Under the pieces are notes generated by a model, which saw only the letters and a program-made list of their open reading frames with translations, was not told the origin of the DNA and ran no database searches. A DNA stretch of 64,000 nucleotides from Odontocerum albicorne (Eukaryota > Arthropoda > Insecta > Trichoptera > Odontoceridae), in assembly GCA_949825065.1 (NCBI GenBank), contig OX463846.1, forward strand, positions 9,753,366-9,817,365. The letters are read 5' to 3'. How positions within the stretch are numbered: the stretch's first letter is position 1; the number at the start of each line of letters is the position of its first letter. Made by a program: the position numbers and the translations under genes. This document shows positions 33,019-43,480 of the stretch, piece after piece.

Positions 33019-33596
33019 TTATTCGAAGTATTGCCGATTTGGCCTTTCAGTCGATGTCGCTGGTTTGCTTGGAGTTACCCATGATCTTTTACGCTTAGGA
33101 TTCTCGAAATATATCAATTTTTCATCTCCAGTCACGATTCGATGGAGAAACGATTTTTTTTGTACGAGTACCTGGCGAGCAGCATTTCGCAAGTGGTTTT
33201 TCGGTTTTCCTGCTGTCTTTCATTCAGTTCATGTGGAACCCATTTTCCCACCTTCTGGATCTTTCCAATGGCTTTCAAACGTATGGAGACGGCTTCTCGC
33301 GTCACACTTAATTGATCCGCGAGTTGTTGTTGCGTTTGAGCGTCATCGTCACCCAACAATGCCCTCAATTCGGCGTCTTCAAACTTTCTCAGTGGTCTTC
33401 CACGTTCTTCATTTCTCACGTCAAAATCACCACTTTTGAATTTTTCAAACCACTCAAAGCACTGTGATTTACCAAGAACATGCTTACTGTAAGCTTCGAC
33501 AAGCATTCGATGCAATTCTGCAGAAGTTTTCTTCAAACGGTAACAGAAAATCAATGTTGTTCGCAAATCGTAGTTTTCAGGCACAAAAACAGACAT
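33019..33596 (-). pseudogene. Mariner transposase, N-terminal DNA-binding half, frameshifted
   Basis: I take ATG 33596 as the start because F-V-P-E-N-Y-D-L-R-T follows it as in the family. Next come the first helix-turn-helix (A-E-L-H-R-M-L-V-E-A-Y, W-F-E-K-F-K-S-G-D-F-D-V-R-N-E) and G-R-P-L-R-K-F-E-D. The second helix-turn-helix follows (T-Q-Q-Q-L-A-D-Q-L-S-V-T-R-E-A-V-S). Near 33150 a frameshift occurs; the other frame continues as F-L-H-R-I-V-T-G-D-E-K, with the first catalytic Asp in GDE, and reaches R-K-R-S-W before it stops at 33019. Residues with the second and third Asp are deleted. Confidence 0.85.
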
Positions 33597-33663
33597 GTTC
33601 AACGCTATGAAAACATATGTAGTTGTATTAAACTTGTATTGTTGTGAGTTAAAAGTCTTTGAC

Positions 33664-33823
33664 AAATGAATGGTTGAATTAAAATAGGCAGTAAGTACCA
33701 AAAAAAAACAAAAAAAACTAAGTATGCAGTCTCATTTTATATGACATATAGAACGAAACTGCATACTTAGTTTTTTTTTGTTTTTTTTTTTGGTACTTAG
33801 TGCCTATTTTAATTCAACCATTT
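33664..33823. repeat. Long palindrome, 67-bp arms
   Basis: Arms 33664-33730 and 33758-33823 are nearly exact mirrors around a 27-base centre. They start aaatgaatggttgaattaaa, pass a long A run, and end ctaagtatgcagt. Differences are confined to the A/T runs and one or two bases. Only this copy is in the window. Confidence 0.85.
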
Positions 33824-34054
33824 AAATGTAAACACAATAAAAACTACATTGACAACGAGAGCCATCTATGAGCAAATTCTGGTTTCATATTTACAGACCT
33901 GATACTGTAATGACATATGGCCCAAGTGCGGCCCGCACTAATCCCCACGTAAAATATTTGGCCCTCTTACAACAAAAGGTTACCGACCCATGCTCTATAC
34001 AGACAAACATAAACTCAGATGTTCAACGGTCTAAGAGCAAAACCAACTCGTTAT

Positions 34055-34140
34055 AAATCCATCAGGAATCGAACCTGAGGCGCTCACTTGCTTAGTGTGA
34101 TTCGAAAATGCTAACCATTAGGACGCGGTCATCAACTTCA
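34055..34140 (-). repeat. tRNA-headed SINE head
   Basis: On the minus strand, CGTCCTAATGGTTAGCAT resembles an A box and GGTTCGATTCC is a perfect B box, about 40 bases apart. There is no anticodon arm or acceptor stem that pairs cleanly, so it is a SINE head and not a tRNA gene. Confidence 0.55.
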
Positions 34141-34263
34141 CCAAAGGACGACGAACTACAAATAAATCCTTATAGTTCTTTGGATATGCGATGTTAACAC
34201 ATTTATTTGGCTTATAGTGGAACGTAATCTTTGTGTGTAGTGTTCATATATAATCATGTCTAT

Positions 34264-34475
34264 TCATCATCGTCATCCTGCCGTGTAGCTCATGACTGAG
34301 CATCGTGACTTCCATGGTAGCCTTTGACGACTCCTCTCCATCCATCCCTGCACTCCGCGACTCGAATGGCAATTGTTAAGGGTAGTCCAGTTACGTCTCT
34401 TTCTTGATCAGTCCAACGCGTTGGAATTCTTCCTGTGGTGTGTCGTCCTGCCACGTCATGTATATTAGTCAAATA
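34264..34475 (-). pseudogene. LINE C-terminal fragment
   Basis: The minus-strand frame reads G-R-I-P-T-R-W-T-D-Q-E-R-D-V-T-G-L-P-L-T-I-A-I-R-V-A, then D-G-W-R-G-V-V-K-G. It matches the G-R-P-x-x-R-W-x-D...A...W-R-x-x-V end of insect endonuclease/reverse-transcriptase elements. Only about 60 residues remain. Confidence 0.6.
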
Positions 34476-34479
34476 TTAA

Positions 34480-35155
34480 AAAGGACTGAGGATTTGCAGA
34501 GAAGATTCAAGATTTACAGAGAAACCGATTTACAAAAATAGATCAACCTGGATCTTATATTAAAAAAAAAAACCAAAGTCCTACTTGATAGAAAGGTAAA
34601 ATTCAAAAAAACTTTTGTATTTATTTCTTGTATAATAAATTACGACAAAACGTAATTAATAGGAATAAGCCAATTCAGAGCTTACTCGTTTTTAATTATG
34701 ACATAATTCTAAAGCATGAAATTTCGGTGAAAGGAGACACGACGTCTTTTGTAACCAGGGGAGAGTCAGAAGAGGTAGAAGTGTGGAGATGGAAAATGAA
34801 TGATGAAATGAAAAGCAGAGAGACAAGCGTCAAGTAACCGGAGTCCAATGTTTTGATGTTCTAAGTGTTAAATGTTGAACGAAATTCAGAAAATATTTCA
34901 GTAGCGGCTGAAATGTTAGTATTTCTACCAAAACTAGGGGTAATTTGAGAAGAAATTAAAATTGGATTGTTTTGAATGGAGCAGTTTATCATCGTCATAT
35001 TTTTTTTAATGTGTTGTACATGTTTTAAATTGGTTTCTTTTACGTATGAAGCACTTACTGCTTGTTTTTTCAACTATTTTTATTGCTATAAAATATTGAT
35101 TAGCGAAGAATGTTAAATTAAGACTTCTTAATTAAGTAAGACAAAGAATGATTTG
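34480..35155. other. AT-rich sequence, no gene seen
   Basis: No motif recognised. Confidence 0.4.
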
Positions 35156-35159
35156 AGTT

Positions 35160-35440
35160 TATATAACGAATGAATGAAGAAAGACTAATTGAACAAACGT
35201 ATAGTGCAAATGTTAAATGGAAGGCGAGGTAAAAGAAGACCAAGGAAAGTGTGGTTGGATCAAGTGAATGATATTTTGATAGAAGAAAATATAAAGTCAG
35301 ATAAATCTTAAGAGTTATATGAGAAGGTGTATGGATAAAGAAAAAGTGAAAGATGTGTGTAATGATAGGAAAGTCTACAGTTCTCTCCTCTCTACCTTCT
35401 CTGACAGGGAAACTATTTGATAGTATGTGTGATGCTTTAA
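35160..35440 (+). repeat. LINE family B 3' part
   Basis: The plus strand reads R-R-P-R-K-V-W-L-D-Q-V-N-D (35230-35270), then Y-E-K-V-Y-G and a C-terminal S-E-R-C-V-like stretch. It ends with cctctctaccttctctgaca, the end block seen in the other copies. Confidence 0.65.
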
Positions 35441-35484
35441 AATTTATTTTATTGCTATTGATTTGTATAACTCCCGTTTTTTTT

Positions 35485-35853
35485 AAATCTACGACTGTTT
35501 GACTTTAATAAGTAAATAAACATGCCCTAGAGTGCCCGTTTTTATCCCTCTTTTTTTTAAATCTACGACTGTTTGACTTTAATAAGTAAATAAACATGCC
35601 CTAGAGTGCCCGTTTTTATCCCTCTTTTTTTTAAATCTACGACTGTTTGACTTTAATAAGTAAATAAACATGCCTTTGAGTGCCCGTTTTTATCCCTCTT
35701 TTTTTTAAATCTACGACTGTTTGACTTTAATAAGTAAATAAACATGCCCTAGAGTGCCCGTTTTTATCCCTCTTTTTTTAAACCTACGACTGTTTGACTT
35801 TAATAAGTAAATAAACATGCCCTAGAGTGTCCGTTTTTACCCCCTCTTTAAAA
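35485..35853. repeat. 74-bp array, 5 units
   Basis: Units start aaatctacgactgtttgact and include taagtaaataaacatgccct. Starts fall at 35485, 35559, 35633, 35707 and 35780. Variation is mostly in the T run and in ctaga/tttga. Confidence 0.85.
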
Positions 35854-35934
35854 ATTGAGTCAATAGTTAACAAATTCTTAATAATTTCATTTCCTATCTA
35901 TCATAGGAATGTTAATTCAAATTCATAGCATAAT

Positions 35935-36240
35935 TTTTAAATGGCGCAGTTTAGAGAACAAACTCTCCTTAAATATCTCCAACTCGAAACTCGAACCCAC
36001 TATTATAATTAAACCATTTACATCTTACAGCCATAGCAGTTCTCAAACAAATCACTTGTGTACAGTACTGCCTTGTGGGATTATGGTCGTGTGGCAATCT
36101 CACCCAACCAACTTGAAATTTGTTTTCGAGACCTTAAGTGAAATCCAGACTGAAAACTTTTTTTTTTTTTAATCTGCGGGAATCGGACCCGCAACCTGGA
36201 CATCCCGCAATCGGACCCGTCTTACCAATTAGATAATCAA
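35935..36240 (-). repeat. tRNA-headed SINE, reversed
   Basis: On the minus strand the head has a degraded A box (ATTGGTAAGACGG) and GGTCCGATTCCC as B box. A poly-A/T spacer follows, then a body with GTTGGTTGGGTGAGATTGCC. A CTTAAGGAGAGTTTG block closes the 35940 end. The spacing equals that of the 45960-46185 copy. Confidence 0.65.
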
Positions 36241-36244
36241 TCAT

Positions 36245-37645
36245 AAAATAATAGAAGGTTTTTCACCCTTATCTAGTTTCTCCACTGCTTTCAATTATGT
36301 TATTTAACATGTTTTTACAAAAAGATGCCTTTTATAAAAACACGAAATTCAATACTTGAGTGGTGTTGTACTTTTTGGGTTGTTTTTAAAAATATTTCAA
36401 TTATCTCGGCGTGAAAAATGGTCGACCTAGAAAAAAAAGTGAGCTTAATTTATTATATCTTCGCCAACAATTCGAAGGTGTTGCTAAAAAGACTCACAGT
36501 ACTATAAGAAAATAATTAATGGACATTGTTTCTATAAATCGTCTTTTTGTTTCCTTTTGCGATTATTTTCTATTTTTTTTGCCTTCACGATACCTTTTCA
36601 ATTTTATTTCCAATTATTATTTTCTCTTCCTTTATTTCGAATTGTTTTCGTTCTATGGTGAAAAAGTCTGAGAAAAGAAATATTTTGAAACAGGTGATAA
36701 AAAATAAATCGAAACTTTTCTATCAACTTAAGGGGTTGATAGTTTATTTAAAAAAAAATAGAAAATTTATGTTAACCATACAGTATTGAAAACTATTCTG
36801 TCCCTTTTTCTGTAGTGGCTTTGTTCACTAATCTATAATATTTTTAAATAGATCCTAGGTTAATTTCGATTATTTTATAATTTAAAAACAATTTTTCATT
36901 TTAAAAAGGAATAATTTTTTAAATTTTTTTCATTCAAAGGCAAAGAGAATACTTCTCCAATTGGACGGATTTGAAAACGATAGGCCCACTGAACACGTTT
37001 TTCGGTTCATTTAAAATATTTTTCTTCTTTATACTTTCTCTCCTTTTCCAACTGCTATGCAAAATTCGTATTATGGAATTCAAAATTGAAATCTTTATCG
37101 TAGAAAAAATCTTGCATTTTGAAAAGCAGCTTCATGCCCTCTCTACTCTTATTTTCATCTTTTGAGACTGGTTTCATTGATAATTCAACCAGCATCACAG
37201 ATATTTGTAATTTTAGACTAGTTAAACAATTTTATTATTTATAACAATAGGCAGTTTTGTCTATAATTTTCATTTAGTGAAAATCATACATTTTATCTTT
37301 GATATTTTCATTCTCAAGACTATCTCATCACAACACGTGTTAATTATCTCTAGTTTAAAATATTTAAAAAGCATTTTTCAATCTTATAAGTGAAAGAATA
37401 CTACAGCAGTAAAATATGTATCTCGTAGTTAAATTCTAGAACAAAGTCACCTGTAGTATCCCATATAAAGCGATACCATGTTTTACTAATTATCTTAAAA
37501 CATGTGAAATGTGGGTTGGGTCTTTTTATTTACCTTACATTGTAAAACAATCTGTCAAGGTTATAAGCAGTCGGCAATTTTTTGCAGCCAATGGTCTTTT
37601 TCACATATACATTATCATTGCATTTTATTCAGATATACTCGTATA
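36245..37645. other. Very T-rich sequence, no gene seen
   Basis: Long T and A runs produce several open frames rich in Phe and Ile. None has a motif, and I treat all as chance. Confidence 0.5.
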
Positions 37646-37649
37646 TATC

Positions 37650-38045
37650 CCAATTTTAGAAGAACATTTATTTTTGCTTTTGGTAATGTGATATGAAATA
37701 TGTCAATATCCTAAGGAGTCTCGTTGAAAAAAGTTAAGGCCCTTCCAACAGGCATAGCGGCAGGATGACCCGTTCTTGTGTATGTTATTGAGAACAGTTC
37801 TTGCCGGCGCAGTCTAGTGTAATTGTTAGGAACATTGTCGCTAATCATTGTCGCGTTAGAAAGTACTCATCAACGTATTTAAGTGACTTTGAATAACATT
37901 TATGTGTATGTATGTTATGTGTGTGTATGTATATATATGCTCATACATTATTTTTATTTTATATAATTTTTCTTTATTTTTAATGTTAACATTTCTTGTA
38001 TTTTTCAATGTAATTGGGCTAAGCCTGTTTTAAGAAAATAAATAA
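37650..38045. mobile_element. LINE insertion with inverted 5' part (twin-priming structure)
   Basis: 37855-38045 matches 58018-58207 in the same orientation (gttagaaagtactcatcaac, ttttcaatgt, aaataaataaat tail). 37650-37858 matches 57815-58012 in reverse (aggcccttccaacaggcata, cagtctagtgtaattgttag). So the upstream part of the element is inverted against the 3' tail, and the two blocks abut in the source at about 58012/58018. That is the structure twin priming leaves. Confidence 0.75.
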
Positions 38046-38690
38046 ATAATTAAATAAATCCCAGTAATTTATTTACCTTATCATGCACGCTTTTCTGATT
38101 TAAAACTTATATATTGTATGATATTTTCCCTCTTACTGAACCTTATAAATTTGGTGTGCTACGTTTTCCTCGGCCGGGCCAAACCTTTGGCGTCTATTTC
38201 ATATATTTATATTTTTTCCATTAATCTTTTCATCTTATTTCATTGCTCATAAAAAAATGGGTTCGAACCATAAACCACTCTTGTTCTCTTATGTTTTATT
38301 TAAAAAAAAAAAGAACTTTTATGGTTCTTTACCCGCTACCGTACTTTACCCGCTAAATGATACCAGATTGATCTTCGTCAGAACATAATTTTGTAGATTA
38401 CCTCCAGAATTGGTATATGGGAAAATTGAGTCTAAACCCTATACTCAGTCGGAGATTAGAGATAATCTGTTTAGATTTTATAACTCTCGCTCGTATTGCC
38501 CTAATCATTTGATTTGATTTGATTATCCTCCTTAAAGAGATAATAAGATTCTAATATATTTTTTTAAGCATGAGCATGATTCTATTTTAATTTCATTTTG
38601 TCTTATATTGATGGTCGAATTTTATGATTTCCGTATTGTAAAATACTTTGTATGTTTGAGCATGTTTTGAATGTTTTGAGTAATGTTTTG
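38046..38690. other. AT-rich sequence with a possible LINE tail
   Basis: No gene. Around 38390-38530 the plus strand has a texture like a CR1/Jockey C-terminus (a run that reads N-L-F-R-F-Y-N-S), but I cannot support a call. Confidence 0.35.
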
Positions 38691-38694
38691 AAAG

Positions 38695-39040
38695 ATATCT
38701 TCTTCCTGGCACTGTCCCAATTCATTGCCTAGGTAAGCTGCTGGGGTCGATTCTTCTCGTTCTCAGGCTGTATATTCTTCGGTTCTGGGTGTCGCTTTCA
38801 TCTAGGCCGTTTCTCTGCAGGATTTTGAAGCATTGAGTCATCCAGGAGTTCTTTGGTCTTCCTATGGACGGCTGTTGAGGAAGATCCGTCGACATTGCCT
38901 GATTTACAGTATGGTCTGGTGGTCTCCGTCTTATGTGCCCGTACCATCTCAGTTATCGCTCTTCCCGCTTACTATTTATGTCAGTGACCCCCAGGCTACA
39001 CCGAATGCGTGGGATCTTAATTTTATCTTTTAGTGATATA
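38695..39040 (-). pseudogene. RTE-type LINE 3' end, second copy
   Basis: Matches 26565-26920 almost base for base. Minus-strand reading gives W-Y-G-H-I-R-R-R-P-P-D-H-T-V-N-Q-A-M-S and S-W-M-T-Q-C-F-K-I-L-Q-R-N-G-L. It is shorter at its 5' side than the first copy, and I see no convincing target duplication. Confidence 0.75.
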
Positions 39041-39077
39041 TGTATTCTGAATTGTATTTTTTAAGATGTTGATTAGT

Positions 39078-39245
39078 TTTTTGTTAATGTATTCTGTATA
39101 GAACTATTAAATGTAGTTTATTTTGTTAATGTGTTCCGTATAGAACTATAGTTTATTTTGTTAATGTGTTCTGTATAGAACTATTAAATGTTGTTTATTT
39201 CGTTTATGTGTTCTGTATAGAACGATTAAATATAGTTTATTTTGC
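39078..39245. repeat. 42-bp array, 4 units
   Basis: Unit ttttgttaatgtgttctgta followed by tagaactattaaatgtagtt. The second unit lacks 7 bases. Confidence 0.8.
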
Positions 39246-39529
39246 TTATAAATTAATATTTTAGACATAACATATATGTCAACGTATCTGGAGGGCTGAA
39301 TCGTTCAGGAAAATATACTGGAAATAAAAATAATATACTTTATATTTGTTGCTGTTTAAAGTATAGCACGATGTTTTTTTAAGATAATACATTCCTTTTT
39401 CTGTTTGCCGATTTCCATATATTATTGATTATTCCCTTGTTTTCCTATGAATAAAGTTTAATTTTAATTAAACCCTTCGAAAAACTTCTTAGTCTCAAGG
39501 TGTTTTGTATAACATATATGGTATACTAT

Positions 39530-39725
39530 ACAACATCACCTGGTGGATTTGTTGCCAATATATCATCAGTTCCGGCAAACCAGAAATATGTTAAAGAGGC
39601 CTTAATTTAAAGCAAATCTTTTTTTTTTTTTTAAATAATCTGGGTTTCAATGGGAATTGAACCCACAACCGCCAGGTTTCGTTCGTTTTCAAGACATTTG
39701 TTTTACAAACTAGACCACAGAGTTA
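39530..39725 (-). repeat. tRNA-headed SINE, reversed
   Basis: Minus-strand GTGGTCTAGTTTGTAAAAC stands in place of an A box and GGGTTCAATTCCC is the B box. An A-rich run of T/A and the body with CTTTAACATATTTCTGG follow. About 195 bp. Confidence 0.65.
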
Positions 39726-41180
39726 TTTGTCATAAAACCTACTTAAATACGAGAAGACACTTTTTACAAAAGGAAAATAAAATCAACAATAGTTATTATT
39801 TACTCTCAAATCCTTGAATCTAAAAATGGAATTAAAAAATAGAAGCTTACAGGGATTTGTACAGGAAATTATTGGATTGTAACTAATCCTTAGATATTGG
39901 AGAAAAAGTCTACCGCCTCCAATACACAAGTACACGCGAAGGAAGTTAGATAATATTCTCCTTTTTTGTAACTTTTTAAACTGGTTGTCGCTGTGTGCTT
40001 TTTCTGAATAATATTATTATTCACTGAGCTGATTTTTTTAAATTACGTAAAATAACTTCTTTGGACTAATTGATAAGATGCCTTTATATTAGATTATCTC
40101 ATTCTCGGATAGCAAAACAAGTATTTTATATCGGTTCACAATGCGAGAAAAAAATCACAAAGGGAAGACAGTGTTTGTTTCTGACAGATATTGACATGTC
40201 GTAAAATAAATAAACTTGTTGACTATGAACAAGCTTTTAAAAGAAAATGTATCGCTTACAGTAAAAAGTAAAAGTTTATGAGCTTTTCTTATAGTTTTTT
40301 ATACATAAAACTTCCAGGCTACAACGGTTTTTATGCTATTTACTGGAGATACAAGCATGACAAAACAATCTCAAGGTTTGATGTTGAATATCATCATTTT
40401 TCCTGTATAATATTATTTATATTTCAATTCAATGCTTTCCAATAGAGCATAATAAAATGAACGATAAGTGACAAACAAAATTGTATAAAATTTTATTTAC
40501 GTTTTAGTATAACTTACTCAGTGAGATACCTGTTTTCTACTTGATTCCCACAAGTATTAAGATTTTTTTAAAAGGGTAACAATGAGATTGCTTGTTTAAC
40601 ACCTTTCTGGTTAATTGGAAGAGATTGTCACATAACCAGCCAGATATTAATGTTTACAACGAAACTTTAATATTATATGCCCGGTTGTTGTATATATGTT
40701 GCCATTACGAGTATCACATCTACAGAGAGCTCTGTTATGGAGGTTTGTGTCTTCGTTTAAAAGCCGTATATAAAAGGATTTCAAAATAAACGCTCACGTG
40801 TGGGAGTCTCTTGCTGAACATAATTGAAAGTTGAGAACTACAAAGGAAATGTGCCCATGATACCAACTAGTTAGATGAGCTGGGAAGAAAAAGACAGTGT
40901 GATCGGCCAATCTCTGACAAGACGAACTTGGGAGGCGAGATGTCCGTACTCAACGGTACAGATCAATACATATAGTAGTTAGCAGTCACAGGAAGAAATA
41001 TATATTAGCTCTATACAACTGCCTGTAACTTAAAGAGGGAATATTGTGTCTCCATCGTCTATCGTAAATTGATGATTGCTTTGATATACAATATGTTCTG
41101 ATATTGTATTTCAGCGCACACAAATCTTATTGATACCCAGTTCAATAAGTTAATGTGGCTAGTTAGTGACATTATTTAAT
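39726..41180. other. AT-rich sequence with a SINE core scrap
   Basis: No gene. 40608-40650 (ctggttaattggaagagatt) is the shared SINE core on the plus strand. The rest is anonymous. Confidence 0.45.
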
Positions 41181-41185
41181 CAACT

Positions 41186-41606
41186 TGTGGCGGTCGTCGC
41201 ACATTCAGTCGCACACTCGGAACACTGTGGGCATTCATACACACGGTCAATGACCGATGAAGTGACCTTTGCATTTCTCGACAAATCTAAATAAACAAGT
41301 CCAAAGTTCACACGCCGGCCATTCAACCCATAGCCCGGAGCGGACCGCATTCCATACTAGAGCGAGAACACACCACGCTTGTCTCGCCAGTTCCGTAAAT
41401 AAATTGTCACCTACATACGACATTAATCGTTTTGCTAATGCAGAAACGAGACGAAGGATATCTTGCTCGCATTCCCGCACACACGCGGAAATAGTATAAA
41501 TACCTTCGTTTACTAATAAAAACTCTCTCTTTTTGCATTGCGATCTAACGAGTTTTATTTATCAACAAATCATCATCATCTCTTCCCTGAAGGACCGAGC
41601 TCCTAA
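41186..41606 (+). mobile_element. Solo LTR, copy 4
   Basis: Starts TGTGGCGGTCGTCGC and ends ...CTCCTAA, the same boundaries as copies 2 and 3. Flanks are CAACT (41181-41185) and AAACT (41607-41611), a target duplication with one mismatch. AGTATAAATACC near 41495 is the TATA box, and a tttttgcattgcgatctaac block follows, as in copy 3. Length 421 bp. No internal retrotransposon genes adjoin it. Confidence 0.75.
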
Positions 41607-42424
41607 AAACTTCTTTGGTATGTCTTCCAATTCTTGCAAACTTGCTGCCTATTTATCTACGACGCGAAGACCCCTTTATGAGGGACTACTTGAAAGTGTA
41701 TCTAAATGACTTGCTATCAGTGAACTTGGGCGACTCTTGCCCCCCCTATAAATCTTAACGATTATTCTGGATCACGGGACAACGATTGGTTGAGAGGAAA
41801 GTAATCTCACCAAATACTTGGCCACAATAATATAAACTTGGTCCCCTCATTTCCACCTTGTGAACGGTTTAATTACTTCCAAAGGTTTAAAAGGCTACAA
41901 AGACTGTGCTGTACCCTGAATTGACTTGTGGTTTATGCCCAAGGTTGCAGTGCGCACGCTTTGCATTGATAGGATTTCTCAATGGGCCATCCCCTAATGA
42001 GTGGATATGAAACGGCTTTTACTCGCTCCGTCTCACTTCTGAGGGAAGATAATGGCTGACGTGTGATAGGGAGGAGGCGAACACCATTTGCTTTTATATT
42101 TATATACAGAACAGTGATTCTTAACCAGTTTATTAAAATGTGGACTAAATTTAAGTAGAATTAAATATCTAATCTCCATAAAAAATCTGGCGTGGTATTG
42201 TAAAATGAACTGAGTCGTAAAGGGATAACAATTGGGGTTTTTGTAAATGAATTAGTGACAAAGGATATTCGGAATGACGGAATATATTTTTAATAATGTC
42301 TTTTAAATGTCGTCTAGAATATTTACAATCCAGCCCTGTCTATTTATCTATACGAGTATGTATCTTATGAGCTTTCGGATTTGGTCGTTCAATCTTGATC
42401 TTTGTATATCGTCCGTAATTTTTG
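41607..42424. other. Mixed sequence, no gene seen
   Basis: 41620-42080 is less AT-rich than most of the window and may be an old element, but I find neither a second copy nor coding motifs. Confidence 0.4.
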
Positions 42425-42635
42425 TTTTTATTCCCAATCTATTTAGGAGTTCAAACTTAGTCTCCATATGTCACCAATTCCTTCTAGTTTTATTCCCAAT
42501 CTATTAGGAGTTCAAACTGTCTCCACATGTCACCAATCACTTCTCGTTTTATTTCCAATCTATTTAGGAGTTCAAACTTAGTCTCCTCATGTCAACAATT
42601 ACTTTTGGTTTTATTCCCAATCTATTTAGGATTTT
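42425..42635. repeat. 60-bp array, about 3.4 units
   Basis: Units start ttttattcccaatctattta and continue ggagttcaaactta and gtctcc.catgtcacca. Starts fall at about 42426, 42488, 42547 and 42609. Confidence 0.8.
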
Positions 42636-42649
42636 TATATAACGCTTTC

Positions 42650-42815
42650 GTTTTATACAGTACAACCTGTCGGATCTTTTACTATGTGGGAATTTCTGAC
42701 AATCAACCAATAAGATCTTAAATAGACTTAAATTAAAAACTAGACTGATACCTTTTAAAAATATGGATACCAACGGGTGTCTTACCCGTTGGTACCAACT
42801 AGGACACGGGTTGTT
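42650..42815 (-). repeat. tRNA-headed SINE, reversed, head rearranged
   Basis: Body and core (tgggaatttctgacaatcaa, ccaataag) and the A-box side CCTAGTTGGTACC are present. The B-box region is replaced by an inverted ggataccaacgggt / acccgttggtacc pair. Confidence 0.5.
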
Positions 42816-43480
42816 AATATAAATTTTATTTAACGATAGTTATTTAACCCCTTATAGGTTGGTGACATAATGTAATATTTAGCTACCAGTCATTATAGCC
42901 AGTATTCAAATGTGACAAGTGAAGAATATTGTGGCAAAATCCACGCACAGTAGTTAAGATAGATAATTATGGTTAAAAAATGATGAAAAGTAAATAAAAT
43001 ATTTTTAATATAGCCTAAAATGGGTGTCCGTATATTTGGCCATAAAGTAATTTATTATAACTGTGTCAATATTAGTAAGTAGATGATTCATAAATGGTTT
43101 CATTTAGAGAAAACCTTAAAAATGTTCTCCTGCAAGTTATCTTCAGTAGTTTATGAAACTAGTAGTTTGCACAAACTACTAGTTTTATAAACTACTGAAG
43201 ATAACTTGTAGTATGGTGAATATTTTTAATGTATTATAGATGTTATTGAGTGTGATAATTGTAGTATGGTGAATATTTTTAATGAAGATGTTATTGAGTT
43301 TACAAGAATCCTTCTTCTGCATCTCTTCAATCTTAGGTCTTGACTCAAAGATTGGTTATTCAATTTTCATTTTGTTGGGAATGATTTTTTGAAACTTTTT
43401 CAATTTTATATTTTCGTTTATTGTATTTGGGTGATTTCAGTTCTTTCAGCATTGTTGTACTACACCTATGAGATTGAATG
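42816..43480. other. AT-rich sequence holding a palindrome and a decayed satellite start
   Basis: No gene. The palindrome at 43133-43208 is listed separately. gtatggtgaatatttttaat occurs twice (43211 and 43263). 43355-43480 looks like an older unit of the 200-bp satellite that follows. Confidence 0.45.
43133..43208. repeat. 36-bp inverted repeat with 4-base loop
   Basis: Arms 43133-43168 and 43173-43208 (caagttatcttcagtagttt... and mirror) differ at one base around a gcac loop. Confidence 0.85.

Larger units (their letters stand above)
32943..33902 (-). mobile_element. Mariner element nested in the hAT, TA-flanked
   Basis: Terminal inverted repeats are (A/T)CAGGTCTGTAAATATGAA at 32943 and its mirror ending at 33902, both bordered by TA (32941-32942 and 33903-33904). 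The element is 960 bp and reads on the minus strand. It keeps the 5' half of the transposase and lacks the catalytic C-terminus, the opposite of the mariner at 29244. A long palindrome sits in its 5' untranslated part. Confidence 0.85.
32475..33992 (+). mobile_element. hAT element remnant, split by a nested mariner
   Basis: Left of the mariner are GCGGCCCGC motifs and a hAT C-terminal coding fragment. Right of it the 3' end continues with tggcccaagtgcggcccgca, tttggccctcttac and ggttaccgacccatg. The last phrase in reverse, CATGGGTCGGTAACC, has the look of a hAT terminal repeat of the Charlie/ZBED5-like type. No matching left terminus is present, so the copy is truncated on that side. The mariner lies in the 3' untranslated part. 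Confidence 0.65.

Noticed and set aside
33065..33439. Plus-strand open frame of 124 codons
   Set aside because: It is the antisense shadow of the mariner N-terminal gene on the minus strand.
36547..37165. Phe/Ile-rich small membrane proteins
   Set aside because: T-rich DNA gives such frames by chance; no conserved feature.
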